64,000 nucleotides of DNA, from NCBI GenBank assembly GCA_051294375.1, contig CM119271.1, positions 17,013,799 to 17,077,798 of the forward strand, written 5' to 3'. Below the pieces are notes generated by a model. The model was not told the origin of the DNA, ran no database searches, and saw only the letters and a program-made list of their open reading frames with translations. The position numbers and the translations under genes were made by a program. Position 1 is the first letter of the stretch. Each line of letters opens with the position of its first letter. Below, piece by piece: positions 32,651 to 43,739 of the stretch. The stretch comes from Paraspadella gotoi (taxonomy: Eukaryota; Chaetognatha).

Positions 32651-33822
32651 TTAAGGCGGAACAGGTTACAAACTAACAGAAGTCCGGTATAAATATTGTT
32701 AATGTGTTTATTAAAGATCGCGAAAATAAAAACAAATTTAAGATTTATTTTATAGTTAAATGCATGGAAGCTATTTTATATTATCCAAATATAACTATAT
32801 AGTATATAACTATAATATGAAAAAAAATTTTATAAATTTTAATTTTTTTTATAGGATTCTGATAGAACTTGAAAAGTTAGATGACGGTTGTTATTACAAC
32901 TTTTTGAGGTTTTAATCTATAAAAATTAACAAAAACTATAAAATTTAATGAATGATAATAATAATTTTTTAAAGTTTTTTTCAAATTTTACCCCATTTTT
33001 CATTTAACATTTGTAATACTAACCTTAATCTAATTTTTTTTCTTTATCTGAATCTATTTTGAAAAATTTTAATTTAAAAAAATTTTAAGCATTTTTTATA
33101 TATTATTAAATATTAAAATTTTTCCATGCATGAGTAGGGGTAGCTGCACTCAATGGGGTGAGTCAAAAATTTACAGCAAGTACATGCTCAAACATTTTTA
33201 AGTATACTTTCAATGGACAAAAAATTTCTTATATGGCTCTATAATTTAGTAATTAATTTTTTAATATTTATTTATAAAAAGGAAAGGCCAAAGTTTCTTT
33301 TTTAAATTTTAAGACCAGATTTAGATAGCTCATAAAAAGTTGTCTGTACAAAGTATAATTCTTTTATAAAGATTTTTATGATAAGTGAGTCAAAAATAAG
33401 AAAAAACATAAATTGTCATCATCATCATATTTCGATGATTTTATCGGTTTTTTAAATTTTTATTTAGATAACATAATTTTTTTAAAAAGTGTATTTATAT
33501 TTTTTGTTTAACTTTTTATGCTCTCAGAATCCATCAAAAAAATTTAAAATTTAAAAAAAAATTTTTTTGCTCTATATAGTAATATAATAATTTTAATTAG
33601 GTGAGTACCTTCAGAAAAAAACATTTTTAAATAAAAATATTTTAATACCATAATATTTGCTCATGATTGATTATTTTAACACTGTATACATTAACTTTTA
33701 AATTTCATCGGCTATGGCTTGCATGAGGAAAATTAACTTAATCAAAATCTAACATCATAAGTAAATTTTGTTATAAAAGGATAAAATACTTTTATTACAG
33801 TTTAAATTCTGGCCCGCCTTAA
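32651..33822. mobile_element. TIR element flanked by TA (Tc1/mariner-like, non-autonomous)
   Basis: Starts TTAAGGCGGAACAG and ends CTGGCCCGCCTTAA, inverted termini of about 14 bases with few mismatches. TA lies on each side (32649-32650, 33823-33824). Length 1172 bases, very AT-rich, no transposase frame. A related copy lies at 35441-36425 in the same position relative to the next zinc-finger gene, so this element was present before the gene block duplicated. Confidence 0.72.
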
Positions 33823-34193
33823 TAGTTAATTAGTTATGTGTTAATGTAAAAATACAGTTGCATAATTATTTTTTTTAATAGGTTATAAACATGTTTCATA
33901 CTTGTGTTAAGGTTTTACTCATATGTTGGGAATTTAAAACTCAGGTCAATAATAATGTCTAATTTATGTTTAAATTAAAATTAAATTTCTATACTCAATA
34001 TAAAAATTATCCATATATTCAATAACTGTTAATTAAACTCTCTTGTCTTGTAATTTTAGACAGGGTCTGCACCTTTCATTTTGCATTGCGATTGACTTAG
34101 TACTGCAATATTTTAATTCAACTTGTCTGCAGTTAAAAATATCTTTTCTTTATCCTATTTAGATAAAGTGCCGCTCAAAAAAAATAAAACAAG

Positions 34194-34644
34194 ATGGAGG
34201 ATTCTCACGATCCTCAGTTCAAATGCACAGAAAGAGGTTGTGACTTCAAATCAATCAATTACATTGACTATATATCGCACAAAAAACAGCATGATCAATG
34301 GATTTGCATGGAGTGCAATTTTTCTGCCAGAAGCAGAGACAAATGCGGAAAACATGAGTTTGCATTTCAACGAAAAACCTTATCGATGCACCACTTGTGA
34401 GTTCACGGCGCGATCCATCTCCGGTCTGCTCCAGCATCAAAAGATGCACACAAAAAACAAATTCCCTTGCGATGAATGTGAAAAGGAGTTTAAATTGAAA
34501 CGATATTTGGTTAAACATAAACAAAAAATGCATAAGAGACAAGAAGAAGAAAAGAGGAAAGAAGGAGAAATGTCGAGAAAGAAACTGATAAATCTTATGT
34601 CATCGATCTTTCTGCATTTTTGGGATTGTCGTGATTGTAGCTAG
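34194..34644 (+). pseudogene. Chimeric C2H2 zinc-finger gene (frameshifted)
   Basis: Two acceptor-like sites (AG at 34131-34132 and 34161-34162) precede MEDSHDPQFKCTERGCDFKS. Fingers 1-2 and the 5' flank are nearly identical to the gene at 36771. From the EKPYRC linker onward the sequence instead follows copy B (CEFTARSISGLLQHQKMH, FPCDECEKEF...HKQKMH, then KRQEEEKRK), including the 3' flank. A net loss of two bases at 34348-34366 relative to the 36.8-kb gene breaks the frame between fingers 2 and 3. It looks like an unequal-crossover or gene-conversion product that has decayed. Confidence 0.85.
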
Positions 34645-34813
34645 TATCTTAAAATTATCTTATTGCTATTTTGTTTGTTTTTTTGGCTTACTTTGTCAGT
34701 CTGTTGTATATAGCTATAGGCCTATAGGATATTAAAAGTATTTTTTTAACATTCCCTCTTAGCTTGAGGCATCATTAAATTTTGTCATATATATGCATTT
34801 AATACTTGCATAG

Positions 34814-35429
34814 TAGAGTGGAGCACTCAAGAACAAAAAATTTATTTGAATGATCGAACAATGATATTTAAATGTGAGATAGTATGATTAACTAGTACAA
34901 AAAATATTTCGTTCATATTATCTCGGGAACAGAATAGCAAAATATAATATATTTGTAGTAATATCCTTATAAAATAGTAAATTTTAAAAATAATTTTTAT
35001 AAAACTTTTAATAAAGATTCAGATTCTTCATAAAAAGTTGAATCAAAAATATAAAACATGTTATCAAAAATTCTGTTTAAAATAAGAAAAAAGGTAAAAA
35101 TTCCTGACTTTTTTATTCTCTGTAGTAGAAACTTATATATGTTAAAACGTTTTAGTCATTTTTTGGATCTAAACATTAAAATATCATATAACATATTTTA
35201 TAAAAGTTTCTTAGTTTTTTACACGCGAATCCAAATCAGTTCTTAAAAATAAAAAAAAATTATTTTGAAATTTAACGATTTTATAAGGATATTACTACAT
35301 AAATAATTGAATTTGCTATACTGTTATGCTAAAAAAATTTTTAAAAGGATTTAAAATTCATTAATTATATGTTCATAGGCAGCAAAAAAATAATGTTCAA
35401 TCACTCAATCTTTTCATCACTCCACCCTG
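34814..35429. mobile_element. hAT-like non-autonomous transposon
   Basis: 616 bases bounded by the direct repeat TTGCATAG (34806-34813 and 35430-35437), an 8-bp target duplication as in hAT elements. The left end TAGAGTGGAGCACTCA is the inverse of the right end TGATGAAAAG..TCATCACTCCACCCTG within a few mismatches (CAGGGTGGAGTGA when read inward). The allele without insertion is visible in the paralogous flank at 32640 (CTTGCATAATTATTAAGG). No transposase. Confidence 0.87.
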
Positions 35430-35440
35430 TTGCATAGTTA

Positions 35441-36425
35441 TTAAGGCGGAACAGGTTACAAACTAACAGAAGTCCGGTATAAATATTGTTAGTGTTTATT
35501 AAAGGTCGCGAAAATATAAACAAATTTAAGATTTATCTTATAGTTTAACGCATGGAAGCTATTTTGTATTATCCAAATACTATATAATATCAAAAAAAAA
35601 TTTTTCATAAGTTTTATTTTTTTTAAGGATTCTGATAGCTTGAAAAATTAGATGACGGTTATTATTACAACTTTTTGAAGTTTTAATGATTTATCTATAA
35701 AAATTAACAAAAACTATAAAATTTAATAAATGATGATGATGATAATAATTTTTTAAAGTTTTTTCAAATTTTACCCCATTTTAAAACATTTGTAATACTA
35801 ACCTTTATCTATTTTTTTAATCTTTATCAGAATCTATTTTGAAAAATTTAAATTTAAAAATATTTTTAAGTATTTTTTATATATTATTAAATATTAAAAT
35901 GCTTGATTGCATGAGTAGGGTTAGCTGCACTCAATGGGGTGAGTCAAAAATTTACAGCAAGTACATGCTCAAATGAAAATTTATACTGAAGAGACAGTAA
36001 TTATTGATAAGTGTTAATGACAGAACCGTTCAATATAAGCAGTCCCTGAGCTTCGGATCAGGCGGGTTACCATGTTACAGGCGGGTTAAGCGCCCCATCC
36101 CTCTTAACTGCCAGACGACCACCGGGCTAGAACCCCGGACCTTTGGGTTGGGAGGCGAATGACTTGCCTCCGGCACCAATGGCCGCTGATGAACGGTTAG
36201 TGGATTTTAGTCCACCATAATACATTTTTAAGTAAATTTTCAATGGACAAAAAATTTATTATATGGCTCATGATAGATTATTTTAACACTTTACTCAATA
36301 ACATTTAAATTTCATTGGCTATGGCTAGCATGAGGAAAATTAATTTAATCAAAATATAACATAAGTAAATTTGGTTATAAAAGGATAAAATATTTTTATT
36401 ACAGATAAAATTCTGGCCCGTCTTA
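35441..36425. mobile_element. Second TA-flanked TIR element, carrying a SINE
   Basis: Starts TTAAGGCGGAACAGG as at 32651 and ends CTGGCCCGTCTTAA, followed by TA. It is shortened by deletions relative to the first copy and interrupted by the SINE at 35974-36220. Confidence 0.7.
35974..36220 (-). mobile_element. tRNA-derived SINE, family 1
   Basis: Minus-strand reading: GGACTAAAATCCACTAACCG, CATTGGTGCCGGAGGCAAG, then GGGGTTCTAGCCC, which is a B-box-like T-arm, and a tail with GCTTATATTGAACGGTTC and ATTACTGTCTCTTCAG. The same sequence is present on the plus strand at 43449-43676. The paralogous stretch near 33193 lacks it (CATGCTCAAACATTTTTAAG), which defines the insertion. A target duplication is not evident. 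Confidence 0.85.
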
Positions 36426-36770
36426 ATATAAAAATACAGTTGCATAATTATTTTTTTAATAGGTTATAAGCAAGTTTCATACTTGTGTTAAGGTTTTACT
36501 CATATGTTGGGATTTAAACTCAAGTTAATAATAAGGTCTAATTTATGTTTAAAAGGCTATAATTAAATTTCTATACTCAATATAAAAATTATCCATATAT
36601 TCAATAACTGTTAATTAAACTCTCTTGTCTTGTAATTTTAGACACCTTGCACCTTTCATTTTGCATTGCGATTGATTTTTTAATTCAACTTGTCTGCAGT
36701 TAAAAATCTCTTTTCTTTATCCTATTTAGATAAAGTGCCGCTCAAAACAAAAAACAATCCAACTAACGAG

Positions 36771-37343
36771 ATGGAGGATTCTCACAATCCTCGGTTCAAA
36801 TGCACAGAAATAGGTTGTGACTTCAAATCAATCAATTACATTGACTATATATCGCACAAAAAACAGCATGATCAATGGATTTGCATGGAGTGCAATTTTT
36901 CTGCCAGAAACAGAGACAAAATGCGGAAACACATGAGTTTGCATTTCAACGAAAAACCTTATCGATGCGACGAGTGTGATTTTGCAGCAAAATTGAGAAA
37001 AAGTCTTTGGGAACACAAGAGGATTCATTCTGACCATTCTAAAGACTTCTCTTGTGAAAAATGTCACAAAAATTTTGCATGGAGGAGTAACCTGGTTCGA
37101 CATCAAATAACTATGCATTCAAACAAGCGTCAATTTAAATGCAGTCTTTGCTCCTTGACTTTTAAAAATAAATATGCTGTTGATTCTCATTTGATTTCGC
37201 ACAAGAAAGAGAAACTTTGGAAGTGCAATTTTTGTCATGTGAGGTACAAATTTAGAAATTCCCTCAGGAGGCATTCTCGTATGTGCAAACTCAAGCCAGA
37301 GGATACTAAACCTTTACAAATGTTCAATTCTAGTTTTAAATAA
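36771..37343 (+). CDS. Six-finger C2H2 zinc-finger protein
   Basis: 190-residue open frame from MEDSHNPRFKCTEIGC, chosen because the paralogue at 34194 has the same start and acceptor sites (AG ends 36699 and 36729) lie just upstream. The frame extends upstream to 36690, but that part crosses the acceptors. Six fingers: FKCTEIGCDF...HKKQH, WICMECNF...HMSLH, YRCDECDF...HKRIH, FSCEKCHKNF...HQITMH, FKCSLCSLTF...HLISH and WKCNFCHV...HSRMC (C2HC). A short tail follows and TAA ends it. The opening Cys of finger 1 has a longer CTEIGC spacing (four residues). Probably a nuclear nucleic-acid-binding factor. No orthologue recognised. Confidence 0.85.
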   Translation: MEDSHNPRFKCTEIGCDFKSINYIDYISHKKQHDQWICMECNFSARNRDKMRKHMSLHFNEKPYRCDECDFAAKLRKSLWEHKRIHSDHSKDFSCEKCHKNFAWRSNLVRHQITMHSNKRQFKCSLCSLTFKNKYAVDSHLISHKKEKLWKCNFCHVRYKFRNSLRRHSRMCKLKPEDTKPLQMFNSSFK

Positions 37344-37424
37344 TATTTTGATTGTCAGTTGCTAAAGACTTTTTACAACTGTTCCTTAACTTTTTTTTTA
37401 AATTCTGACAAAGTAGTTTTAAAT

Positions 37425-37720
37425 TGCACCGCAAGTATTCGCGGAGCAACTCTAAGTCACTTTTTGGTCGGTTGGAATGTCTGTCCATTGGTCTGTCCCA
37501 CTTGGTTAATGCTTTAGTAATAAAGTTCATATTTGGAATGAAGATAAGGCACCATAAGACCTTTACGTGATCACCTTAAAAATTGATCATACCACCCAAA
37601 ATTGAATGCGGCTTATATTCAGTTGTTTTTTTGTTAATTTTGCGGAATAGGAAGGAACCTCAAATCTAAGCGACTCTTAGTGACACCTTTTGTTTTTAAC
37701 GAATATACATTGATAATAAA
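37425..37720 (+). repeat. Dispersed TCGGTC repeat, locus at the zinc-finger cluster
   Basis: CCGCAAGTATTCGCGG (short hairpin) then AGCAACTCTAAGTCACTTTT, TGGTCGGTTGGAATGTCTGTCC and, 230 bases later, CAAATCTAAGCGACTCTTAG and CACCTTTTGTTTTTAACGAA. The same order is seen at 4950-5130. A 51.4-kb copy is in reverse orientation. Confidence 0.75.
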
Positions 37721-38720
37721 GTCACTAGGGCGAAAAACATATTGGAATCTCCGTTCTTGTTTTAATTTTTTTTTTTTGTACAAATGAAGCTTTAAATATG
37801 ACAAAGAATAATGATTTTTCCCCTTGTCAAAACTCTATAGTTTATTTTCAGTCTCAGTCATATAATTGCATTAATTTTGATGACACCATACAGGGAGGTC
37901 CAGATCTAATGGGATTAACTTCAGTTGTTTATAGCACAAAAATGTGTTGTTAGGGCCAATCTATGTCAATAGGGTGGGTCAGAAATTTGAATTGGGAAAC
38001 TTCCTAAATGAAACTCAAGACATTTATAAAAAACTTTTATTTTAAATATTTAAAACACTAATAATTATTTTTTTCATATTTATTTAGAGATAAGAAATAT
38101 TAAAATCTTTTTTGAATTTTGTATTTTTAAAAAAAATAAAGATAGCTTATAAAAAGTTATTTATACAAAATATTTTTATTCTATATTTTGATAATATATA
38201 AGTTAAAATTTAAAAAACCTTTAAAAATTATTATTATATAATGATTTTAATAGCTTTTGCTAATTTTTAGTAATAAAAGATCAAAATTTTAAAAAGTTAT
38301 AATTATATTTTTATTTAACTTTTTGAGCTTTATCAGAATCAATTTAAAAAAACTTAAAATTGAAAAAAAAAAATTTAATATTATATAGTTATTAGTTAAT
38401 ATAATTAAAATTAGCGAATTACTCGTGGTTCAGGACATTTTTCAAAAAAAATATATTAGCACAATACTTAATACCAATAATAGATTTTTTTAAAGCTGTT
38501 CCCATTAAAATTTTAATTTGGTCGGCTCACCCTACTACTATAATTGATGATTTTTGCATAATACGTCATAATTTTTCGCGCCGTTTCCTTACAAAAAAAA
38601 GGATGACTCCTGACTTTTGACCGCGCAGTTTTTCTGACTGCAATTTCCCTGATTAATAAAAATGTAGGATTTAGTCCCCAAAGAGCTGTACCTTCTTATT
38701 AAACAAAATTTTGATCAGCT
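37721..38720. other. AT-rich, no gene
   Basis: No frame or RNA gene. ATAGGGTGGGTCAGAAATTT near 37970 resembles AATGGGGTGAGTCAAAAATT at 33155 and 35933 inside the TIR elements, so a decayed relative of those may be present. Confidence 0.45.
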
Positions 38721-38740
38721 TTTAATGGCATATTTTTATC

Positions 38741-38769
38741 GAGCCTACCGGCGAAGCCGGTTCAGGCTC
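38741..38769. repeat. Hairpin-associated dispersed repeat, locus 3
   Basis: GAGCCT-AC-CGGC-GAA-GCCG-GTT-CAGGCTC forms a ten-pair stem with a small internal loop. Preceded by TTTTTATC as at 28146, followed by GATTCGGGTGAGC and a GTC array at 38804-38818. Confidence 0.6.
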
Positions 38770-38954
38770 GATATTGATTCGGGTGAGCTTCTTTGTGACG
38801 TCATCGTCGTCGTCGTCACGTATTTTTATATAAAAACTTCCCGTTTTTTTTTAAATAAAAATTATTATAAATTACAATGAAGTTATATAAAAGTGTGCGG
38901 TCATAGTAAGTTAAAAATTTAGATATGGTTTCGCATCTTGAAATAGCTACAAAT

Positions 38955-39148
38955 TTTCATATTACATTTGGATTCAAGTATTTTTTGTTTGAATTTCCAC
39001 TTCATTATGATTTACTGCAATATGAAAATGAGATTATTGTACTCATAATATCCAAATTAGTATATAGAAATGCTTTAATCTAATTTACATATTGCAGTAA
39101 ATAATATTGAAGATGAAATTCATAAACAAATTTTTGAATCAATAAAAA
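38955..39148. repeat. Foldback repeat shared with zinc-finger introns
   Basis: TATGATTTACTGCAATATGA on the plus strand at about 39006 is matched in reverse at 39085-39110 (CATATTGCAGTAAATAAT). The arms are about 70 bases each with mismatches. The same arm sequence occurs singly at 30555-30625 and 31750-31820, just upstream of the two duplicated zinc-finger exons. Confidence 0.7.
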
Positions 39149-39654
39149 ACATGTGAAATCCAAAGACCTTTTTAATGAAAAGCTATATCTTAATTTTAAT
39201 ACAAATAAAAATAAAATCTTTTACAAGCTATGATTGAAAAAAATTGTAAAAATTTTCAATTGTAAACAATTGTAACATTTTTTCCTTTCTTTTATTTCTT
39301 TAAATTATATATAAATTTTTCTTCCTATTTTTGTCAGTTGTTACTTTTTCTGAACCCTTTAAAAACGAGCTCAGGCTCTGCAGTGACTGTTCAGCTGCCT
39401 TCCAGCAGCTGTCCTGCTTTCTCTCTCTTTCTCTTTCTGTCTCTCTCTCTCTCGGTACGATCTCTTGCGTGATCATTTTTTGAAATATTTTGATTATTTT
39501 TTTCCTTTTAAAAACTTTTATTATCGCCATTTATTCCGCGCTTTTTTCTCAATACAAAATCCCAAATTTGCATGCGAGATTTTCGTGGATTTATTCTCTT
39601 TCTTTCTCTCTCTCTTTCACTCATACACGCATTTGTTTGTTTTATTTATGATGA

Positions 39655-39892
39655 ATGATTCATTGCGTCAATGAATGACTATCATTGCATCAATGAATGA
39701 CTATCATCGTATCAATGAATGATTATCATCACATCAATGAATGACTATCATCGCATCAACCATTTGGTTATTATCACATCAATCATTTGGTTATCATCAC
39801 ATTGATCATTTGGTTATCATCGCATCAATTATTGGTTATCATCGCATCAATCCTTTGGTTATCATAGCATCAATATTTGGTTATCATTGAAG
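39655..39892. repeat. ~22-bp tandem repeats (CATCAATGAATGACTAT / CATCAATCATTTGGTTAT)
   Basis: Two related units: about five copies with AATGAATGACTATCATCGCATC, then about six with CATTTGGTTATCATCGCATC. CT repeats at 39419-39453 precede. No coding potential. Confidence 0.85.
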
Positions 39893-40086
39893 GGAGGCTC
39901 GATCCTATTCTTTTAAGATTTTTTTAAGGTTGTTTGATACAAAATAACTGATCAATCTATTATCGAGATAAATATTAATTTTATTTAAAAAATCTGTTTT
40001 ATATTTTTTCATTTAAAACTAGGTAAATACAACTAAAAACGAAACAAAAAATATATTGAACGAACATTGTTAGTGTTAGTAACAAC

Positions 40087-40569
40087 ATGGAATTTTTCAC
40101 AACCAAAAACAATTTATATTCTTCACATCAAAAACAGAAAAATCAAGATAAACAGTTTACCTGTATTGAATGTGCGTTTCACTCCAGCACCAGAAAATTA
40201 ATGCTGAAACACATGCGTTCGCACAGTATTAAAAAAACTTGGCCTTGCGACCAATGCCATTTCTCCGCAAGAACCCAAGAAAGACTCACAGATCACCAGA
40301 AGACGCATTCTCACCTTGAAATCTCCTGCGAAAAATGCGATAAAAAATTTTCAAGAAGATGCAATTTATTGCGACATCAATTATCAGTTCACTCCAACTC
40401 TCGTTATAAATGCGAGTATTGTTCTTTAACATTTAAAAAAAAATTTGCGTTTAATTCTCATTTAACGACTCACAAGGTGAAAAAACTTTGGAAATGTAAT
40501 TTGTGCAACAATATGTACGATTTGGAAGATTCATTGGAAAAACATTCTTGTGGTTTTAATGTACTTTAG
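40087..40569 (+). CDS. Five-finger C2H2 zinc-finger protein
   Basis: 160-residue frame starting MEFFTTKNNLYSSHQKQKNQ. The ATG lies in AACAACATGG, a good start context. Five fingers: FTCIECAF...HMRSH, WPCDQCHF...HQKTH, ISCEKCDKKF...HQLSVH, YKCEYCSLTF...HLTTH and WKCNLCNNMY...HSC (C2HC). Order, spacing and signature residues (SCEKC, LTFK, WKCN) match fingers 2-6 of the 36771 gene, so it is a diverged paralogue that has lost or changed finger 1. A poly(A) signal lies at 40704-40709. Presumed nuclear; target unknown. No intron is needed inside the frame. Confidence 0.85.
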   Translation: MEFFTTKNNLYSSHQKQKNQDKQFTCIECAFHSSTRKLMLKHMRSHSIKKTWPCDQCHFSARTQERLTDHQKTHSHLEISCEKCDKKFSRRCNLLRHQLSVHSNSRYKCEYCSLTFKKKFAFNSHLTTHKVKKLWKCNLCNNMYDLEDSLEKHSCGFNVL

Positions 40570-40703
40570 TAAATATGTTTTTGATTGTTAGTGTCGTAGA
40601 AATAACGTCATGATATTTTGAACTGTCTCCTTAATTAGGTCTGGAAATGTGTAACAAATTATTTTTAGCATTGTGCATCTTAAATTGTATAAGAATATTT
40701 TAA

Positions 40704-40709
40704 AATAAA
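40704..40709 (+). terminator. Poly(A) signal of the five-finger gene
   Basis: AATAAA about 135 bases after the stop, with further AATAAAA copies following. Confidence 0.55.
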
Positions 40710-40927
40710 AGAAAATAAAATAAAACGAGTGCCTTTAAAATAATCTGATCATAATTTGATGTATTAGTTACATTATCCTCATTTTGTTAATACGTATCTG
40801 CTCTGACATCAATCGCTAATAAATTCAAAAATTCGTCCGATCAAATTCCGTTTGCTCTTTGACTTTACCTTTAGAAGAGAGAAAAACCTTGAAAATGTTT
40901 ATTATTCAATTATTTATTTATTTTGTG

Positions 40928-41320
40928 GATAAGGCGCTAAGTGGGCTGAAGATGACTATCCGTAACTTTTATAACCCCCTCTAGCAGCTATGGAACGGGC
41001 TTGGAACCAGGCTTGAGGGTTTTCCACTCCCCCAAGGCGGCTTACGGCCGTCCTCACACTTCCCGCAGAGTAGGTACCGGGTTGGGATTGAACCCGGTAC
41101 CTAGTGGTCATGAGCTGATAGCTTTACTCAATGAGCCACTGGGTCACGACTGAAGGTGTCATGCTTAGAGGCGGGGTGAACTTTGTAATGCCCGACTACA
41201 TGCCCCCCAGATTGTAACCCACCCTGCACTGCTTCCAGTGGAGGAGGGGAGCAATTTTCAGCACATCCATGGGCCTGGAATCAGAAGGTTGGAATACGCT
41301 CGACAGGGTGGGCTCACCAG
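40928..41320 (-). mobile_element. tRNA-derived SINE, family 2, copy 1
   Basis: Minus strand reads GTGACCCAGTGGCTCATTGA then GGTACCGGGTTCAATCCC and AACCCGGTACC: A-box- and B-box-like segments with a strong T-arm hairpin. The tail runs through GCCGTAAGCCGCC and TCATCTTCAGCCCACTTAGC to GCGCCTTATCCAC. An extra 5' part (41160-41320) precedes the tRNA-like head. Copies also lie at 41322-41592 and 46658-46895. Confidence 0.85.
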
Positions 41321-41321
41321 T

Positions 41322-41592
41322 GTGGATAAGGCGCTAAGGTGGGCTGAAGATGACTATCCGTAACTTCTATAACCCCCTCTAGCAGACATGGAACGGGTCC
41401 GGGGCTTGGACCCAGGCTTGAGGGTTTGCCACGCCCCCAAGGCGGCTTACGGCAGGGTAGGTACCGGGTTGGGATTGAATCCGGTACCTAGTGGTCATGA
41501 GCTGATGGCTTTACTCAATGAGACACCGGGTCACAACTGAAAGGGTTATGCTTATAGGCGGGGTGAACCTAGGCAATGCCCGACTACAATTT
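41322..41592 (-). mobile_element. tRNA-derived SINE, family 2, copy 2 (tandem)
   Basis: Begins GTGGATAAGGCGCTAAGGTG directly after copy 1 and repeats it through GGTCACAACTGAAAGG and GGCGGGGTGAAC, with a deletion between GGCTTACGG and GCAGGGTAGG. Tandem arrangement suggests duplication or insertion of one SINE next to another. Confidence 0.85.
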
Positions 41593-41599
41593 CGTTATT

Positions 41600-43440
41600 T
41601 ATTTTTTTTATTATTATTTTTAAAGCTCAAGTTGAGAATTCCAACGTTTTTATCCTGGGAAGAAACAATGTCATGTTTTATTATCCTATTCGCTTGTTTA
41701 CTTGGGACAAAAAATTTTTAAACGGGTTAATTTTTTTTTTTGTTTAATGGTTTGCGTAGTGTTTTTGACTGTAATAAACAAATTGGGAAATAAACTAATG
41801 ACATTGGAATAATTTAATCATCAGATTTGTTTAATAATTTTCTTTCACTAACCATGAAGTGATGTACAATTTCAAAGGTTAAAAAAAATTGGAACTAAAC
41901 TTTGTATCTTAAGTCAGAGGGAGTTTTCCCACTTGAAGTTAGTAAGTGTTATTAATAGTGTTATTTCTCTAATTCAGTCAATGAACAAATGTAACTATTA
42001 TGTTGAGGGGCGAAGATAATTTAAAGTAAAACTTTTTAATATCTTTTCACGTTATCTGTCTCTCTCTCCCTTTCTCTCTCGCTCTCTCTCTTGTCTAAAT
42101 TAAATTGAGACAAATGCTGATTTGCGGTAAAGAACAAATTTGCTGCTCAAGCATCACCCCTGCTGCGCTGAGGGACGCCGCAACCAAGGTTAAGGGGAAG
42201 AAGGAACAAAATAAATAAGAAGGGAGAGAAAGATAGAGAGAGAGACGAAAGAATGTGGAGGAGCGAAAAAAAAAGAATTAGAGAAAACGAGAAAAAGAGA
42301 CAGAAATAAAGAGGGAGAGAAAGTGGAACAAAAAAAGAGATCTAATGGCGACGAAATAGGAAAAAAGAAAACCTAAAAAAAACCCTGGCAAGATTAGAAA
42401 AAGAGATAGAGAGAGAGAGAGAAGATTGAAGAAGCTTCAAACTCCCGATCCTTGATTGTGCGGAAAGCTAAGTAGGTGCTTCAATTTACATGATTAATCA
42501 GGGGACAACATCTTTAGACGTAGAGGACCAAAAGTGGGGATTTTGGTAAGGATAATGATGATTCTTAATGTTTGGTGAGTTAGTAGCCACAGCCCTTCCT
42601 ATTTATTTTAGGGAAAATTCCCAAAAATTCAAAACCGAACCGAAATGTGAATTTGGGAATGGGAATTTGTTAATTTCTAATCCGTTTGATTAGAAACAGA
42701 TCTTTGCTTTGAGCAATGAGCATATTCATATTCACTCTCAATATGAGTTTCAGTTATTCGTTTGTAATTATTAAGTATGTGTAAATGTTTGTACAATTTA
42801 CAAAATTGTACAATCCATCCCTTTTAATAAAATATCACCTTTCTCTAAATGCATTAAGCCATGTGTTTTATATGTACTTCAATTTCCAGAATTTCTCGCA
42901 TTTCCGTAATTCTTTCAACTTTTAAGCATATTTTCCACAAGTGTCAAATTTTACTTTATATTTAATATTAAGGTTAGAGACAAAGGTTATATTTTGGGAC
43001 TAGGTTAAGGATTTGGTTATGGAATAAAAATAGGGAACTTGGTTAAGGATTAGTAGCGAGAACACAAGATTTTTATTTAAAACTTTTTTCTAACTAATTT
43101 GGTACCGAACGATAGGGAATTCTATTTGAGCGCTTCATGCAAAAAATCAGCACAATCGGTCCAGGCATTCAAAATTTATGGCCAAAAACGTCATCCAAAA
43201 ATCGCTTCCTCGCGTAATCAAGTCGCCCTATGTTAAGGATTTCGTTTTTGGTTCCATAAGGATTTGTACTACAAGTACGGTACGAGTAGAATGCTTGTTT
43301 CCGGGCCCTGTAGAAAACAGATCTCGGAGATCGAAGCTCGACAAATCGGAAACTGATCGTGATATTTGCAAAAATAAATATTTTTACGTCTTTAACTATT
43401 TTCCTTTAATATTAATTATTACTAAATATTTACTTTGGCA
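41600..43440. other. No gene; small CT and GA tracts
   Basis: CT at 42057-42092 and GA-rich sequence at 42215-42425. Short frames have no domains. No RNA gene or transposon end seen. Confidence 0.5.
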
Positions 43441-43448
43441 GTAAAATT

Positions 43449-43676
43449 TGGACTAAAATCCACCAACCGTTCATCAGCAGCCATTGGTGCAGGAGGTCAT
43501 TCGCCTCCCCTTCCAACCCAAAGGTCAGGGGTTTTAGCTCGGTAGTTGCCTTGCAGTAAAGAGGGACAGGGCGCTTAACCCGCCTGTTACAGCCTGATCC
43601 AAAGCTCAGAAACTGCTTATATTGAACGGTTCTGTAACTTACACTAACAATTATTACTGTCTCTTCAAGATTTTCA
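43449..43676 (+). mobile_element. tRNA-derived SINE, family 1
   Basis: Same sequence as 35974-36220 but on the plus strand: CATTGGTGCAGGAGGTC, CCAACCCAAAGGTCAGGGGT (degenerate B box), GGCGCTTAACCCGCCTGTTA, ATTGAACGGTTCTG and ATTACTGTCTCTTCAAG. Confidence 0.85.
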
Positions 43677-43739
43677 TAGTTAATTTAAAATGAATATTAT
43701 GAGTAAGAATACATTAAATATCTTTTAAAAAGAATCCTC

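Noticed and set aside
39655-39892. CRISPR-like array (regular ~22-base units)
   Set aside because: Units are contiguous with no unique spacers, and the DNA is eukaryotic: a simple minisatellite.
40928-41592. Functional tRNA genes
   Set aside because: A- and B-box-like parts are present but acceptor and anticodon arms do not pair, and the units are repeated with non-tRNA tails: SINEs.
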